From: UTCFX2 sp963827155
GTDB lineage: Bacteria; Chloroflexota; Anaerolineae; Anaerolineales; UBA4823
DNA: 64,000 nt
Reading direction: 5' to 3'
NCBI GenBank assembly: GCA_963827155.1
Contig: CAWGZV010000003.1
Span: 1 to 64,000 of the forward strand
Shown here one piece after another: positions 47,633-56,870 of the stretch. Each line of letters starts with the position of its first letter. The stretch's first letter is position 1. A program made the translations under genes and the position numbers. The notes under the pieces were generated by a model that did not search any database, was not told the DNA's origin, and worked only from the letters and a program-made list of their open reading frames with translations.

Positions 47633-49039
47633 ATGTCTGAAAAAAAGTTCGAGGGGATGGTATTTCACCAATGGCTCCCATTTACCCCGATGGACACGTA
47701 CGATCAATATTTTGGTTTTGGACCGACAATCCTGACACGCGGCGAGGGGAACTATGTTTACAACAGCCGCGGAAAGCGCTATATCCTGGGGAACTCAGGG
47801 GCGTGGAATTTCGGATTGGGATACGGTCGGGAAGAAATCATCGAGGCGGCATGCAGCCAAATGCGCGAGCTGGGGTTCAGCTCCTCCTGGGGGATGGCTC
47901 ATCCGAAAGCGATCGCGCTGGCAGAGAAGCTGGTTCAGATCAGCTCCGGGAATTTCCAACACGTTTACCTGACATCGGACGGCACCGAGGCGGTTGAAGC
48001 AGCGATTAAGATGGCGCGCCAATTTCACCGCCAGAGCGACGATCCAGGAGAGCGGGGCAGATATAAGATCATCACGATCCGAGGATGCTATCACGGCTAT
48101 TCATTTGCGGCCTACAGCGCAGCAGGGAACCCGGAATACGAGCAAAAATATGGACCGCTGCTGCAGGGTTTTCGACAGATCGAGCCCGGGTACTGCTACC
48201 GCTGCCCATACGGACATGAAAAATATCCAGAGTGCGGGCTTTTGTGCGCTAAAGGATTGGAAGAGGCGATCCTGGAAGAAGGGCCGGAAACCGTGGCTGC
48301 TTTTTTATACGAGCCGATCATGGGAGAACGAGGCGTGATCGTGCCGCCGGAAGAGTTTCACGGGAAAATCGGCGAAATCTGCAGGAAGTATGGGGTGCTG
48401 CTGATCGCAGATGAGGTGACAACCGGGTTTGGGCGGGCAGGAAAGCTGTTTTTCAGCAAAGATTGGGCTATTCAACCGGATATCTTGTGCGTGGGAAAGC
48501 TGATGAGCGGCGGCTACTTCCCGGTGGGGGCTACGCTGGCTAGCGAAGCGATCTTCGAAAGGTTCTTGGGGAGCGAACACTATTTTCTGCATGGATCGAC
48601 GAACAGCGGGCACCCGGTGGGAGCGGCGGTGGCGCTGGCGGCGATCGAGATCATCTTGCGGGAGAACTTAGCGGAAAACGCGGCCGGGATTGGGGCGAGG
48701 CTGAAAGCCGGGCTCGAGAGGCTGGCGGAAAACCACGAGGTGATTGGCGAGGTGCGCGGAAAAGGCATGATGATGCAGCTTGAGCTGGTGAAAAACAGAA
48801 AAACAAAGGAACCAGTCGGCTTCGAGGAGAGGTTGAATTTGCTGATGGACGCTGCCGATCGAGGCTTGCTGATCTCGCTCGACGATTTCCGGATTTTCCC
48901 ACCGCTGACGACAGACCAGAGGATGGCGGATGAGATCGTGGATATCCTTGACAAATCGCTGAGGAGCGGGGCATTCGCAAAGGTCAGCCGCACAGCCAGG
49001 ATGGTGAAGGAGTTTGCAGCGTCGAGGAAGACAACTTGA
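47633..49039 (+). CDS. Class III PLP-dependent aminotransferase
   Basis: 468 residues. ADEVTTGFGRAGKLF and the PLP lysine in VGKLMSGGYFPVGATL define the class III (omega-aminotransferase) family; GSTNSGHPVGAAVALAAIE is the closing motif. An inserted Cys-rich loop GYCYRCPYGHEKYPECGLLCAKGLEEAI at about residue 190 is typical of a subgroup acting on beta-alanine, 4-aminobutyrate, taurine or similar amines. A strong ribosome-binding site (AAGGAGG) precedes the ATG. It lies about 2 kb upstream of the methyltransferase island and could handle a deamination step there, which is inference only. The last codons overlap a PIN-domain remnant. Confidence 0.87.
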   Translation: MSEKKFEGMVFHQWLPFTPMDTYDQYFGFGPTILTRGEGNYVYNSRGKRYILGNSGAWNFGLGYGREEIIEAACSQMRELGFSSSWGMAHPKAIALAEKLVQISSGNFQHVYLTSDGTEAVEAAIKMARQFHRQSDDPGERGRYKIITIRGCYHGYSFAAYSAAGNPEYEQKYGPLLQGFRQIEPGYCYRCPYGHEKYPECGLLCAKGLEEAILEEGPETVAAFLYEPIMGERGVIVPPEEFHGKIGEICRKYGVLLIADEVTTGFGRAGKLFFSKDWAIQPDILCVGKLMSGGYFPVGATLASEAIFERFLGSEHYFLHGSTNSGHPVGAAVALAAIEIILRENLAENAAGIGARLKAGLERLAENHEVIGEVRGKGMMMQLELVKNRKTKEPVGFEERLNLLMDAADRGLLISLDDFRIFPPLTTDQRMADEIVDILDKSLRSGAFAKVSRTARMVKEFAASRKTT

Positions 49040-49137
49040 TCGCAGCAACTGCGCTGGAATATGATCTGGTCTTGGTGACGCGAAATATCACCGACTTCCA
49101 AAACTGCGGCGTCCGGATAACCAATCCATGGGAATGA
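49021..49137 (+). pseudogene. C-terminal remnant of a VapC-like PIN-domain toxin
   Basis: The third plus-strand frame reads NLIAATALEYDLVLVTRNITDF, then GVRITNPWE and a stop at 49135-49137. This is the conserved tail of VapC PIN ribonucleases (D-x-LIAATA, LVTRN...DF, V-x-NPW). Only about 37 codons remain; no upstream PIN half and no antitoxin gene is present, because the fragment is fused to the end of the aminotransferase gene in another frame. It marks a deletion junction. Confidence 0.7.
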
Positions 49138-50822
49138 TTAAATCAAGGGTGATGGGGATGTCGGTCAGGTCGATTGTATTTACTGTCATCCTGGCGTCCG
49201 GTTTGCTTGCTGGAACGGGTGGATGCAACAACGCTGAGGGAAATATTTTGGTATCCTCGAGAACCGCGGAGCTGGAGGTAAGTAAAGGAGAACTCCAGGG
49301 CTCTCAAGCTGTCATAACGAACGTGGAGACCACGACACAAGCCCCACAAAGGTTAATTGCAAGTGGGGCAACCGAAAAAGTCCCAACAACAGAACCAGCT
49401 CCACCGAGCGCGGCGGCGCCAACAAACACGGCAGTGCCAACAAAAACAGCGGTGCCATCAGGCGAGGGGGTCCAAGCGACGGCGCCAGATCGGGAAAGGA
49501 CGAAATACCACCTGGAGGCGGCACTGGACTATGAAGGGCATACCCTGGAGGTCAAAGAGGCGGTTGAATACCGCAACACGACCGGAGAACGAATCTCGTA
49601 TGTCGAAATGGTGGTCGAGGCGAAACGCTACCCGGGGACATTCCGGCTGAAGACGATTACCGACAGCCAAGGAGGACGGATTTTCCAGTACCAACTGAAG
49701 GAAACAACGCTAACAATCCGGCTACCTGAAGAAATGGCCCCAGGAGACACGGATAAATTTTCGCTGGAGTATACTCTCAAGCTGCTTGAGGTGAGCAAAC
49801 TCCCGCAATTGCGCCCATACCCGCTAGGGTACACCAGCCTGCAGACTAATTTCGGGGACTGGTACCCGTTTATCCCGCCTTACAAGCGCGGGGTGGGATG
49901 GCTTGTGCACCCACCAGCGTATTACGGCGAGCATCTTGTGTACGACCTGGCAGATTTTGAGGCAGCGATCCGGGTGATTGGCGCTGACCCTGGACTGGTT
50001 TTTGCCGCATCGTCTCCCCAAGAATTAGATGGAGAATGGAGGCGGTTCAAGTTGGAGGGGGGACGGAGCTTTGCCTGGTCGGTCAGCCCGCACTATGAGG
50101 TAATGACTGAAACTTTGAAGCTTGCGACCGGCGAGAGTACGGTGATATCCAGCTATTATTTCCCATTCCACGCCGAAGCGGGGGGAGACCTGCTCAAGAC
50201 GATGATGGAGGCGATGGAGGTGTACTCCAGGGTATTTGGGGCGTTTCCACAGATGAGGCTGACAGCCGTGCAGGCGGATTTCATGGATGGGATGGAATAC
50301 GACGGGCTGTTCTTCCTAAGCACCGATTTCTACAACTGGCATCAGGGCGGAGAAGCCGACTTCCTGGCAGCACTATCGGCACACGAGACCGCCCACCAGT
50401 GGTGGTACGGAATTGTGGGGAACGACCAGGCGCTGGAGCCATGGTTAGATGAGGCACTCTGCACCTACAGCGAGCGAATATATTACGAAAACCTGTACCC
50501 GGGATCGTTGGATTGGTGGTGGGCATACCGAGTGAACTACTACGAGCCCGAAGGCTGGGTGGATATGACGATCTACGATGCGCCACAGGCGGTGGGACAA
50601 TATCGGGAGTACCGGGATCCGGTGTATCTGCGGGGGGCTTTATTTTTGGAGGAGCTGCGCGGGATCATGGGGGATGAGGCTTTTTATGCGGGGTTAAGGG
50701 CTTATATAAAAAGGTCGGCTTATGGATTTGGGGAGGGCAGCGGATTTTGGGAAGCGATGGAGGAGCAGACTTCTGAGGATCTGAGCGAAATAAAAGCCAC
50801 CTACTTTTCTAAGACGGATTGA
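49128..50822 (+). CDS. M1-family (gluzincin) metallopeptidase-like lipoprotein
   Basis: 564 residues from the longest frame; the ATG at 49161 (MSVRSIVFTVILASGLLAGTGGC) may be the real start. The signal peptide ends at a likely lipidated Cys, followed by a Thr/Pro/Ala-rich linker (residues about 80-120). The catalytic domain has the zinc motif HETAH followed 18 residues later by WLDEAL, as in M1 aminopeptidases. The N-terminal beta domain (LEAALDYEGHTLEVKEAVEYRNTTGERISY) is also M1-like. It probably trims peptides outside the membrane. It directly precedes the methyltransferase island. Confidence 0.85.
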   Translation: MGMIKSRVMGMSVRSIVFTVILASGLLAGTGGCNNAEGNILVSSRTAELEVSKGELQGSQAVITNVETTTQAPQRLIASGATEKVPTTEPAPPSAAAPTNTAVPTKTAVPSGEGVQATAPDRERTKYHLEAALDYEGHTLEVKEAVEYRNTTGERISYVEMVVEAKRYPGTFRLKTITDSQGGRIFQYQLKETTLTIRLPEEMAPGDTDKFSLEYTLKLLEVSKLPQLRPYPLGYTSLQTNFGDWYPFIPPYKRGVGWLVHPPAYYGEHLVYDLADFEAAIRVIGADPGLVFAASSPQELDGEWRRFKLEGGRSFAWSVSPHYEVMTETLKLATGESTVISSYYFPFHAEAGGDLLKTMMEAMEVYSRVFGAFPQMRLTAVQADFMDGMEYDGLFFLSTDFYNWHQGGEADFLAALSAHETAHQWWYGIVGNDQALEPWLDEALCTYSERIYYENLYPGSLDWWWAYRVNYYEPEGWVDMTIYDAPQAVGQYREYRDPVYLRGALFLEELRGIMGDEAFYAGLRAYIKRSAYGFGEGSGFWEAMEEQTSEDLSEIKATYFSKTD

Positions 50823-50879
50823 TTGGCGGGTTCAGCGATCATCCTTCGAAAAAACCCGACCAATTTCTAAATCAAGCGC

Positions 50880-50908
50880 TTTACATCTTTTGAAACATTA
50901 TATATAAT
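50880..50908 (+). promoter_or_regulatory. Strong sigma-70-type promoter and palindrome before the GntR gene
   Basis: TTTACA (50880-50885), a 17-base spacer and TATAAT (50903-50908): five of six and six of six consensus bases. The palindrome ATTATATATAAT (50897-50908) overlaps the -10 box, and ATAATACATAATAC follows as a direct repeat. An operator for the adjacent regulator could sit here. Confidence 0.65.
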
Positions 50909-50967
50909 ACATAATACACGCGGTTCATTCGCTCAGATATACAATTATTGGAAAGGCGAGGTGGTGG

Positions 50968-51744
50968 ATGGCCGACTTTGAAGTCAGCCAGGGCACCCAG
51001 GGGGAGTGGCTCCGAAAGCGTTCGCTGAAGGAAGAAGTGTTTGAGCTGCTGCACCAAAGGATTGTGGCAGGGAAATATTTAACAGGTGAATGGCTCCGGC
51101 AGGAGGATATCTCCTCTCAGCTTGGAGTGAGCCAGACGCCGGTACGCGAAGCGCTCGATTTGCTGGTTTCGGTGGGGCTTGCGGAGCGCGTGCCTTATCG
51201 CGGCGTAAGGGTGCCAGAATGGAGCTCGGAGGAAATCGTCGACGCGTACATCCTGCGTCTGATCCTGGAAAGCGCAGCGGCGCGGATGGCAGCCCTGAAC
51301 ATCTCTGCAGAGAAGCTAGGCCAACTTGGAAAAATGGTCGATGAGACCCACGGGCTGGTCACATTGGACGATATGTCCACGCTGCGCAGACTGAACAAGC
51401 GGTTTCACCTGGGGATCGCTGAGGCGAGCGGAAATTTTCTCATGCAGAAGCTGTATGAAATGGCCTCCAACCTGTTTCCAGACTGGCGGCTTTACGAGTA
51501 CATGTTCCGCCACCCTGAGCTGCTGGATGCCAGCTTGAGGCGAGAATATCAAGAGCACTGTGCGATTGTGGAAGCAATCACCCAACGTGATCCAGACCAG
51601 GCGGCAGCACAAACGATTATCCATATCCGGAACCTGGGACCGGAGCTGGTGGAATACCTGGGGATCTCGAAAAAATTGATCGATGAAAAAGAACGGCAGG
51701 TGGAGCCTTACCTGACCGCTAAGAGCATACAACCGGCTAATTGA
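50968..51744 (+). CDS. GntR-family transcriptional regulator (FadR subfamily)
   Basis: 258 residues. Winged-helix domain at about 17-85 (LKEEVFELLHQRIVAGKYLTGEWLRQEDISSQLGVSQTPVREALDLLVSVGLAERVPYRGVRV) and all-helical FCD ligand-binding domain at about 95-235 (ILRLILESAAARMAA; FHLGIAEASGNFLMQKLYEM; EHCAIVEAITQRDPDQAAAQTIIHI with metal-type His residues). FCD domains usually sense small carboxylates. It is the first gene after the promoter at 50880 and is followed after 49 bases by the corrinoid protein gene, so it likely regulates the island in response to substrate. Confidence 0.92.
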   Translation: MADFEVSQGTQGEWLRKRSLKEEVFELLHQRIVAGKYLTGEWLRQEDISSQLGVSQTPVREALDLLVSVGLAERVPYRGVRVPEWSSEEIVDAYILRLILESAAARMAALNISAEKLGQLGKMVDETHGLVTLDDMSTLRRLNKRFHLGIAEASGNFLMQKLYEMASNLFPDWRLYEYMFRHPELLDASLRREYQEHCAIVEAITQRDPDQAAAQTIIHIRNLGPELVEYLGISKKLIDEKERQVEPYLTAKSIQPAN

Positions 51745-51793
51745 GGCGATCAGCCCGAAATTTTTTAACTAACCCACATATAAGGAGATCGAA

Positions 51794-52441
51794 ATGTCTG
51801 AAGAATTATTCAAGGCCATGGCGCAGAGCATCATTGACGGCGACGCGGATGAAGCAGAGAAACTGGCAAAAAAATCGATTGATCTTGGGCTGGACCCACT
51901 GGATGCAATCAACAAGGGTTTTGTGCTTGGTGTGAACCACGTAGGCGAAGAATTCAGCTGCGGGAACGCGTTCCTGCCAGAGCTGGTGATGGCAGGCGAG
52001 GCGATGAAGACAGCAGTGAGCACGCTTGAACCTGAAATGGCGCGGCGCGGGACCGAGCGGCAGGTGCTTGGAAAGGTGGTACTGGCGACGATCCACGGTG
52101 ATATCCATGATATCGGGAAGACACTGGTTGGGACTATGCTCTCCGCGGCTGGCTTTCAGGTTTACGATATGGGCGTGGATGTGCCAGTTGCCACGCTGGT
52201 GCAGAAGGCGCGCGAGGTGGATGCGGACATCGTGGGGGTGAGCGCGCTTCTAACCACGACGATGGTGCGGCAGCGAGACGTTGTGGAAGCGCTGGATGAC
52301 ATGGGGATGCGTCCAAAAGTGAAAGTGATGGTTGGCGGCGCGCCTGTGACGGGCGAATGGGTGAAAGAAATAGGGGCAGACGGCTACAGCGAGGACGCGA
52401 TCGGGGCAGTTGCGGTGGCGCGCAAGCTGGTTGGGAAATAG
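51794..52441 (+). CDS. Methyltransferase corrinoid protein (MttC/MtgC-like)
   Basis: 215 residues. An N-terminal four-helix cap (EELFKAMAQSIIDGDADEAEKLAKKSIDLGLDPLDAINKGFVLGVNHVGEEF..G..FLPELVMAGEAMK) precedes the Rossmann B12-binding domain with the base-off cobalt-ligand signature GDIHDIGK (His about residue 105), VPVATLVQKAREVDADIVGVSALLTTTM and VMVGGAPVT. It carries the methyl group as methyl-Co(III) between an MttB-type enzyme and the acceptor methyltransferase. It is the only corrinoid protein in the window, alongside four MttB paralogues. A ribosome-binding site AAGGAG precedes the ATG. Confidence 0.95.
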   Translation: MSEELFKAMAQSIIDGDADEAEKLAKKSIDLGLDPLDAINKGFVLGVNHVGEEFSCGNAFLPELVMAGEAMKTAVSTLEPEMARRGTERQVLGKVVLATIHGDIHDIGKTLVGTMLSAAGFQVYDMGVDVPVATLVQKAREVDADIVGVSALLTTTMVRQRDVVEALDDMGMRPKVKVMVGGAPVTGEWVKEIGADGYSEDAIGAVAVARKLVGK

Positions 52442-52453
52442 GTGGAGCGGGCG

Positions 52454-53914
52454 ATGGGACGCAAAATCAAATCGATCACCGATCCAAAGCTCAGCCTGAA
52501 CCTGTTTACGCGCGAGGAAGTGCAGCGAATTCACACCGCCACGCTGGACGTAATTGAAAACGTGGGTGTGCGCTTTCCGTCGGCGAGGGCATTAGAGATC
52601 TGGGAAGCGCATGGAGCGGATGTCAATCGCGAGACCTCGGTGGTTAAGGTGGAAGGCGAATTGATTGAAGAAGCCTTGAAAAGCGCACCGCCGGCTTACA
52701 CCTTAGCGGCACGCGACCCGGAACAAGACCTGCCGATGGACGGGAACCATGTCTTTCTAGGAACGGACGGCTGTGGGGTGGAGGTGCTGGATATTCACAA
52801 CGGTGAGCGGCGGCGGTCTCGCCTGCAGGATGTGGAAGAAATCGCTCGGGTGGCAGACTACCTGGAAGAAGTAGCTTTTCACTGGGTTGCAGTTTCAGCA
52901 CAAGACAAACCCGCAGAGACGCGCGGGCTGCACGAGCTGAAGGCGATCTGGGATAACTCAACCAAGCACGCCCAGACCGAGAGCATCTATTCTGTGCCGG
53001 AAGCCTATGCAGCGGTGGAGATGGCGGCGGCGATAGCCGGAGGAAAAGAGGCGCTGAAAAAGCGGCCAGTGCTATCGATGATGCAGTGCACCGCGCCGCC
53101 GCTGGGACATGACGGCGGGAGCCTGGATGCAGCGTTAATCGGGGCGGAGGCCGGACTGCCGGTCGGGTTTATGACAATGGCTGCCTGCCTGACGACCGGT
53201 CCAGCGACGACAGCCGGGACGCTGGTGGTGGGGAACGCCGAGGTGATCGCCGGGACAGCGCTGATCCAGCTGGCGTATCCGGGGGCGCCAGTCTTCTATG
53301 CGGCGGCGCAGACCGCGTCTGATTTGAGGAGCGGGGCTTATACCGGCGGAGGTCCGGAAGATTATCTGTTTGGAGCGGCTACGAACGTCCTGGCGGATTT
53401 TTACAATATCCCGCTCTCCATGGGCTCGTTTGCGACTGGCGCAAAGCAGCCAAACTGGCAGGCTGGCGTGGACAACAGCTTATCCACGCTGATGGCGTGT
53501 ATTGTGATGTCAGACATGCTGCTTGGGGTTGGGTTCCTGCATGGCAGCCGGATCTGGTCTTACGCGCAGATGCTGCTGGACACCGAGATTTACAACATCA
53601 TCCATAAGACCCTGCAAGGGATCGTGGTCAACGATGAAACGCTGGCGCTGGATGTGATTAAAGCGGTCGGACCGGGAGGCAATTTCCTGAAGCAGAAGCA
53701 CACGATCAAGCACATGCGCGAGGTTTTCCTGCCGCAATTTATGGATCGCAGACCATATAACGAATGGCAAGAGAAAGGCGATGGTCCGGCGGATTGGGCA
53801 TTAGAGAAGGCGCGCCAGATCTTAGCGACGCACCAGCCGGAAAAACTTGAAGCGGGACTATCTGCAGAGCTTGACAGGATCCTTGCAGCAGCGGAAAAAG
53901 ACCTGGTGAAATAG
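52454..53914 (+). CDS. MttB/COG5598-family corrinoid methyltransferase, paralogue 1
   Basis: 486 residues, intact. TIM-barrel methyltransferase of the trimethylamine/glycine-betaine superfamily: LFTREEVQRIHTATLDVIENVGVRFPSARALEIWEAHGADV (N-terminal signature), LMQCTAPPLGHDGG-like centre, and the C-terminal LGVGFLHGSRIW, VVNDETLALDVIKAVGPGGNFL, HTIKHMREVF. It demethylates a methylated amine onto the corrinoid protein encoded just upstream (gap of 12 bases). No in-frame TAG, so it is not a pyrrolysine enzyme; non-Pyl members such as MtgB act on quaternary amines. The ATG at 52454 is preferred to a GTG at 52442. Confidence 0.93.
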   Translation: MGRKIKSITDPKLSLNLFTREEVQRIHTATLDVIENVGVRFPSARALEIWEAHGADVNRETSVVKVEGELIEEALKSAPPAYTLAARDPEQDLPMDGNHVFLGTDGCGVEVLDIHNGERRRSRLQDVEEIARVADYLEEVAFHWVAVSAQDKPAETRGLHELKAIWDNSTKHAQTESIYSVPEAYAAVEMAAAIAGGKEALKKRPVLSMMQCTAPPLGHDGGSLDAALIGAEAGLPVGFMTMAACLTTGPATTAGTLVVGNAEVIAGTALIQLAYPGAPVFYAAAQTASDLRSGAYTGGGPEDYLFGAATNVLADFYNIPLSMGSFATGAKQPNWQAGVDNSLSTLMACIVMSDMLLGVGFLHGSRIWSYAQMLLDTEIYNIIHKTLQGIVVNDETLALDVIKAVGPGGNFLKQKHTIKHMREVFLPQFMDRRPYNEWQEKGDGPADWALEKARQILATHQPEKLEAGLSAELDRILAAAEKDLVK

Positions 53915-53927
53915 AAAGCGGACATCG

Positions 53928-55383
53928 ATGCAGCCAAAAATTAGATTACTTACAGAAGAAATGGTCCAGCGGGTGCTGGAGGAAGCTTTTGAATTGATGA
54001 TGCGCCCAGGGATCCGGGTGCAGTCGGCGGAAGCACGCCAGCTGCTTAGAGCCAGCGGGGCAGAAGTGGATGAAAACGAGGAGGTGGCGCGAATCCCGGA
54101 GCGGATGGCGCGTGAAGCGCTGAAGACGGCGCCGGCGCAGTTTTCGCTGTACGATCGAAGCGGGAATACTGCGGTGAACTACGGCGGGGACGATGTCCAC
54201 TTTGACCCGGGTTCTTCGGGTGTGCATATCCTGGACAGCGAGACATTGGAGCACCGCCCTTCTTCTGCAGCAGACCTGGTAAAGATTGTCAAACTTACGG
54301 AAATGCTGCCGCAGTATGCCGCCCAATCGACGGCGGTTGTCTGCAACGAGGTACCGAAAGCGATCGGCGACCTGTACCGGCTCTTTCTCGTGCTGCGGTA
54401 TTCGGACAAACCGATTGTGACCGGGAGCATTCTCGATTCAGACGCTGCAGACGATGATCGACATGCTGGCAATCTTCGCAGGTGGGCGGGAGGGTCTGAA
54501 GACAAGACCGCAGGCTGTGTTCGATGTATGCCCATCGCCGCCGTTGATCTGGAGTGAATTCGGGGCGCAAAACTTGATGGAGCTGGCGCGGGCGGGAATC
54601 CCGGCGCAGATGGTCTCAATGCCGCTGCCAGGGGCTGCGGCGCCGGTAACGCTGCTTGGGGCAGTTGTGCAGCACGCGGCGGAATGCCTGAGCGGGATTG
54701 TGATCCACCAGCTCGCGCAACCTGGAGCACCAATCGTGTGGGGAGGAGCTCCGGCGGTCTTTGATATGCGCAAGGGGACGACGCCGATGGGGGCGATTGA
54801 GACGGCGATGATCGACGCCTCTTACACGCAGGTCGGAAAGTCGCTCCATCTTCCGACGCACACCTACCTGGGCGCAAGCGATTCCAAACTGGTGGATGCG
54901 CAGGCGGGAATGGAGAGCGGGATGAGCGCTCTGGTGGGAGGGCTGGCGGGGATCAACATGATCTCTGGGGCAGGGATGCTGGACTTCCTGGCATGCTTCA
55001 GCCTGGAAAAGCTGGTGGTGGATGCCGAAGCGATCGCGATGACGATGCGGCTGCTGCGCGGCGTGGAGGTCCATACCGAAACGCTTGCGACGGCAATGTT
55101 CGAAGGGATTAATTTCAAAGGCGAATTCCTTAAACAAAAAGTCACCCGCCAATTATTTGCAATAGAGCAGCAGCTGCCGTCGGCGGTGATCGACCGAGCC
55201 TCGGTGAGAGGCTGGAAGGAAGACGGAGGGAAAGACACGTATGGGCGCGCAAAAGACCGAGTTCAGGCGCTGCTGGGAGAATATCGTGAGCCGGAGGGAT
55301 TCCAGGACCAGCGGGCAGAGCTCAACCAAATGGTGAAGCGATTGGCTTCAGGCGCAGGAATGGTGCAGCCGATTGAAGCCTGA
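53928..55383 (+). CDS. MttB/COG5598-family corrinoid methyltransferase, paralogue 2 (one frameshift)
   Basis: About 484 residues when joined. RLLTEEMVQRVLEEAFELMMRPGIRVQSAEARQLLRASGAEV, FDPGSSGVHILDSET and KPIVTG in the first frame, then FSIQTLQTMIDMLAIFAGG, CPSPPLIWSEFGAQNLMELARAGIPAQMVSMPLPGAAAPVT and LGASDSKLVDAQAGMES in the second. The switch is at about 54425 (CCGGGAGCATTCTCG); dropping one G gives KPIVTGAFSIQTL. It is 13 bases after paralogue 1 and clearly diverged from it. The active-site motif is intact, so I regard the break as a probable sequence error. Confidence 0.87.
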
Positions 55384-55597
55384 AGCAGGAGGGCCAGAAG
55401 CATTCTGAATTTAGAAAACTGTTGAACGGGCTGGAAGGAGGTGAAGAAGACCGTGAAGCAAGAGGTCTGGATGCCGGGAAATCCGGTCAACCTGCAGATG
55501 ATGTCGGATTGATTGCCCGGTATCGATTGAAGCGAGTTGATCAAGTGAAGCGAAAGATGATCAAGAAGGAACATGGAGCTTTTGTGAGGAGAGCAGC

Positions 55598-56803
55598 ATG
55601 GCTAAGAGATATTTCTGGATCACTTTTTCAATCCTGGTGATATTTGGCCTGATCGCGGCAGCTTGCGCAAGCCCGACACCGACACCCCAGCCGGAGGCGG
55701 TTGAGCCAGCAGTGGAAGAGCCGGCGGCGGAAGAACTGGAAGCAACAGAACCGGCAGCGACAGAAGCACCTGCCGAACCGGCAGCGACCGAGGCGCCTGC
55801 TGAACCCACCCAACCGCCAAGCAGCGAGGGTGGAAAATTGGTCATGCTCGATTGGGCTGGCTATGAGATCCCGGAATTCTGGGGGGAGTTCAAAACCAAC
55901 CATCCGGACGTCCAGGTGGATTTCAGCTTTTTGACGGAGAGCGCGGAGGTTTTCTCGAAACTTCAGAGCGGTTTCGAGGCAGACCTGGTACATCCATGCT
56001 CGAATTACTGGAAGCTGCTGGCAGATGAGGGAATGGTACAGCCGATCGATACCAGCAAGCTGAAAAACTGGCCTGGAGTCACCGAATCGCTGGCAAAACA
56101 AGGCGAATTCGATGGGAAGCAATATTGGATCCCGTGGGATTGGGGTTTCGAATCGATTCTTGTGCGCAAGGACCTGGTAGAGAAGGTACCCGAAGCGTGG
56201 GCAGATATCTGGGACCCGCAGTACAAGGGCAAAATATCGATCAATGACTCGGGCGAGGCGGCGCATATTTGGACATCGCTGGCTTTGGGGCTAGATCCCT
56301 GGAACCAGACTGCTGAGGAATATGAGCAGGTGCACCAGAAACTGCTGGATCTGGCGCCTAACGTGCTGGCTTATTGGACGGGACAAACCGACCTGGACCA
56401 GATGCTGGCATCAGGCGACGCCTGGCTGGGCGTTGGGGCATGGAACGCTTCCTATGTCGGGCTGCTGAAAGAAAACTATGATGTCGTTTATATCGACCCG
56501 AAGGAAGGGCGCACCGGATACCTGTGCGGCTTTGGCATCCCCACGACTTCGAAGAACGTGGAGCTGGCGCACGAAATGATCGACGCCTACCTGGCACCGG
56601 AATCGCAGGCTTACCTGGCTAACGAATACGGCTATGGGGTGGCGAACCAGGAGGCGCTTGCCTTGATCGATGAGGAAGTGATCAAGCTGCTCTCGTTAGA
56701 TGACGAGGAGATGATCAGCCGAACGATCTTCTACAAGTACATCACCGACGAACAGCGCCAATTGTGGACCAACACCTGGTCTGAGGTCAAGACCTCACAA
56801 TAA
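55598..56803 (+). CDS. Polyamine/quaternary-amine-type ABC transporter substrate-binding lipoprotein
   Basis: 401 residues. Signal peptide with lipobox IAAAC (Cys about residue 24), an Ala/Glu/Pro-rich linker (residues 30-75), then a PotD/SBP_bac_8 fold: WAGYEIPEFWGEFKTNHPDVQVDFSF, YWIPWDWGFESILVRKDLV, WADIWDPQYKGKISINDSGE, YLCGFGIPTTSKNVELAHEMIDAYL. Such proteins bind spermidine, putrescine or other cationic amines. It lies between mttB-2 and the permease genes, 214 bases after mttB-2, and a 15-bp hairpin separates it from the permeases. The ribosome-binding site is GAGGAG. Confidence 0.93.
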   Translation: MAKRYFWITFSILVIFGLIAAACASPTPTPQPEAVEPAVEEPAAEELEATEPAATEAPAEPAATEAPAEPTQPPSSEGGKLVMLDWAGYEIPEFWGEFKTNHPDVQVDFSFLTESAEVFSKLQSGFEADLVHPCSNYWKLLADEGMVQPIDTSKLKNWPGVTESLAKQGEFDGKQYWIPWDWGFESILVRKDLVEKVPEAWADIWDPQYKGKISINDSGEAAHIWTSLALGLDPWNQTAEEYEQVHQKLLDLAPNVLAYWTGQTDLDQMLASGDAWLGVGAWNASYVGLLKENYDVVYIDPKEGRTGYLCGFGIPTTSKNVELAHEMIDAYLAPESQAYLANEYGYGVANQEALALIDEEVIKLLSLDDEEMISRTIFYKYITDEQRQLWTNTWSEVKTSQ

Positions 56804-56812
56804 TGGAGTAAT

Positions 56813-56851
56813 GCCTGGCTCATGGGAGACACCTGATCCCATGAGCCAGGC
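56813..56851 (+). terminator. Perfect 15-bp hairpin between binding protein and permease genes
   Basis: GCCTGGCTCATGGGA (56813-56827) and TCCCATGAGCCAGGC (56837-56851) pair perfectly around a nine-base loop, with no T run. In ABC operons such structures often protect or attenuate the message so that more binding protein is made than permease. It could also be a weak terminator. Confidence 0.6.
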
Positions 56852-56870
56852 TCTATCAAGGTGAAATGGG

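Noticed and set aside
55422..55640. Small plus-strand frame between mttB-2 and the binding-protein gene
   Set aside because: No recognisable motif; its 3' end overlaps the signal peptide of the binding protein in another frame.
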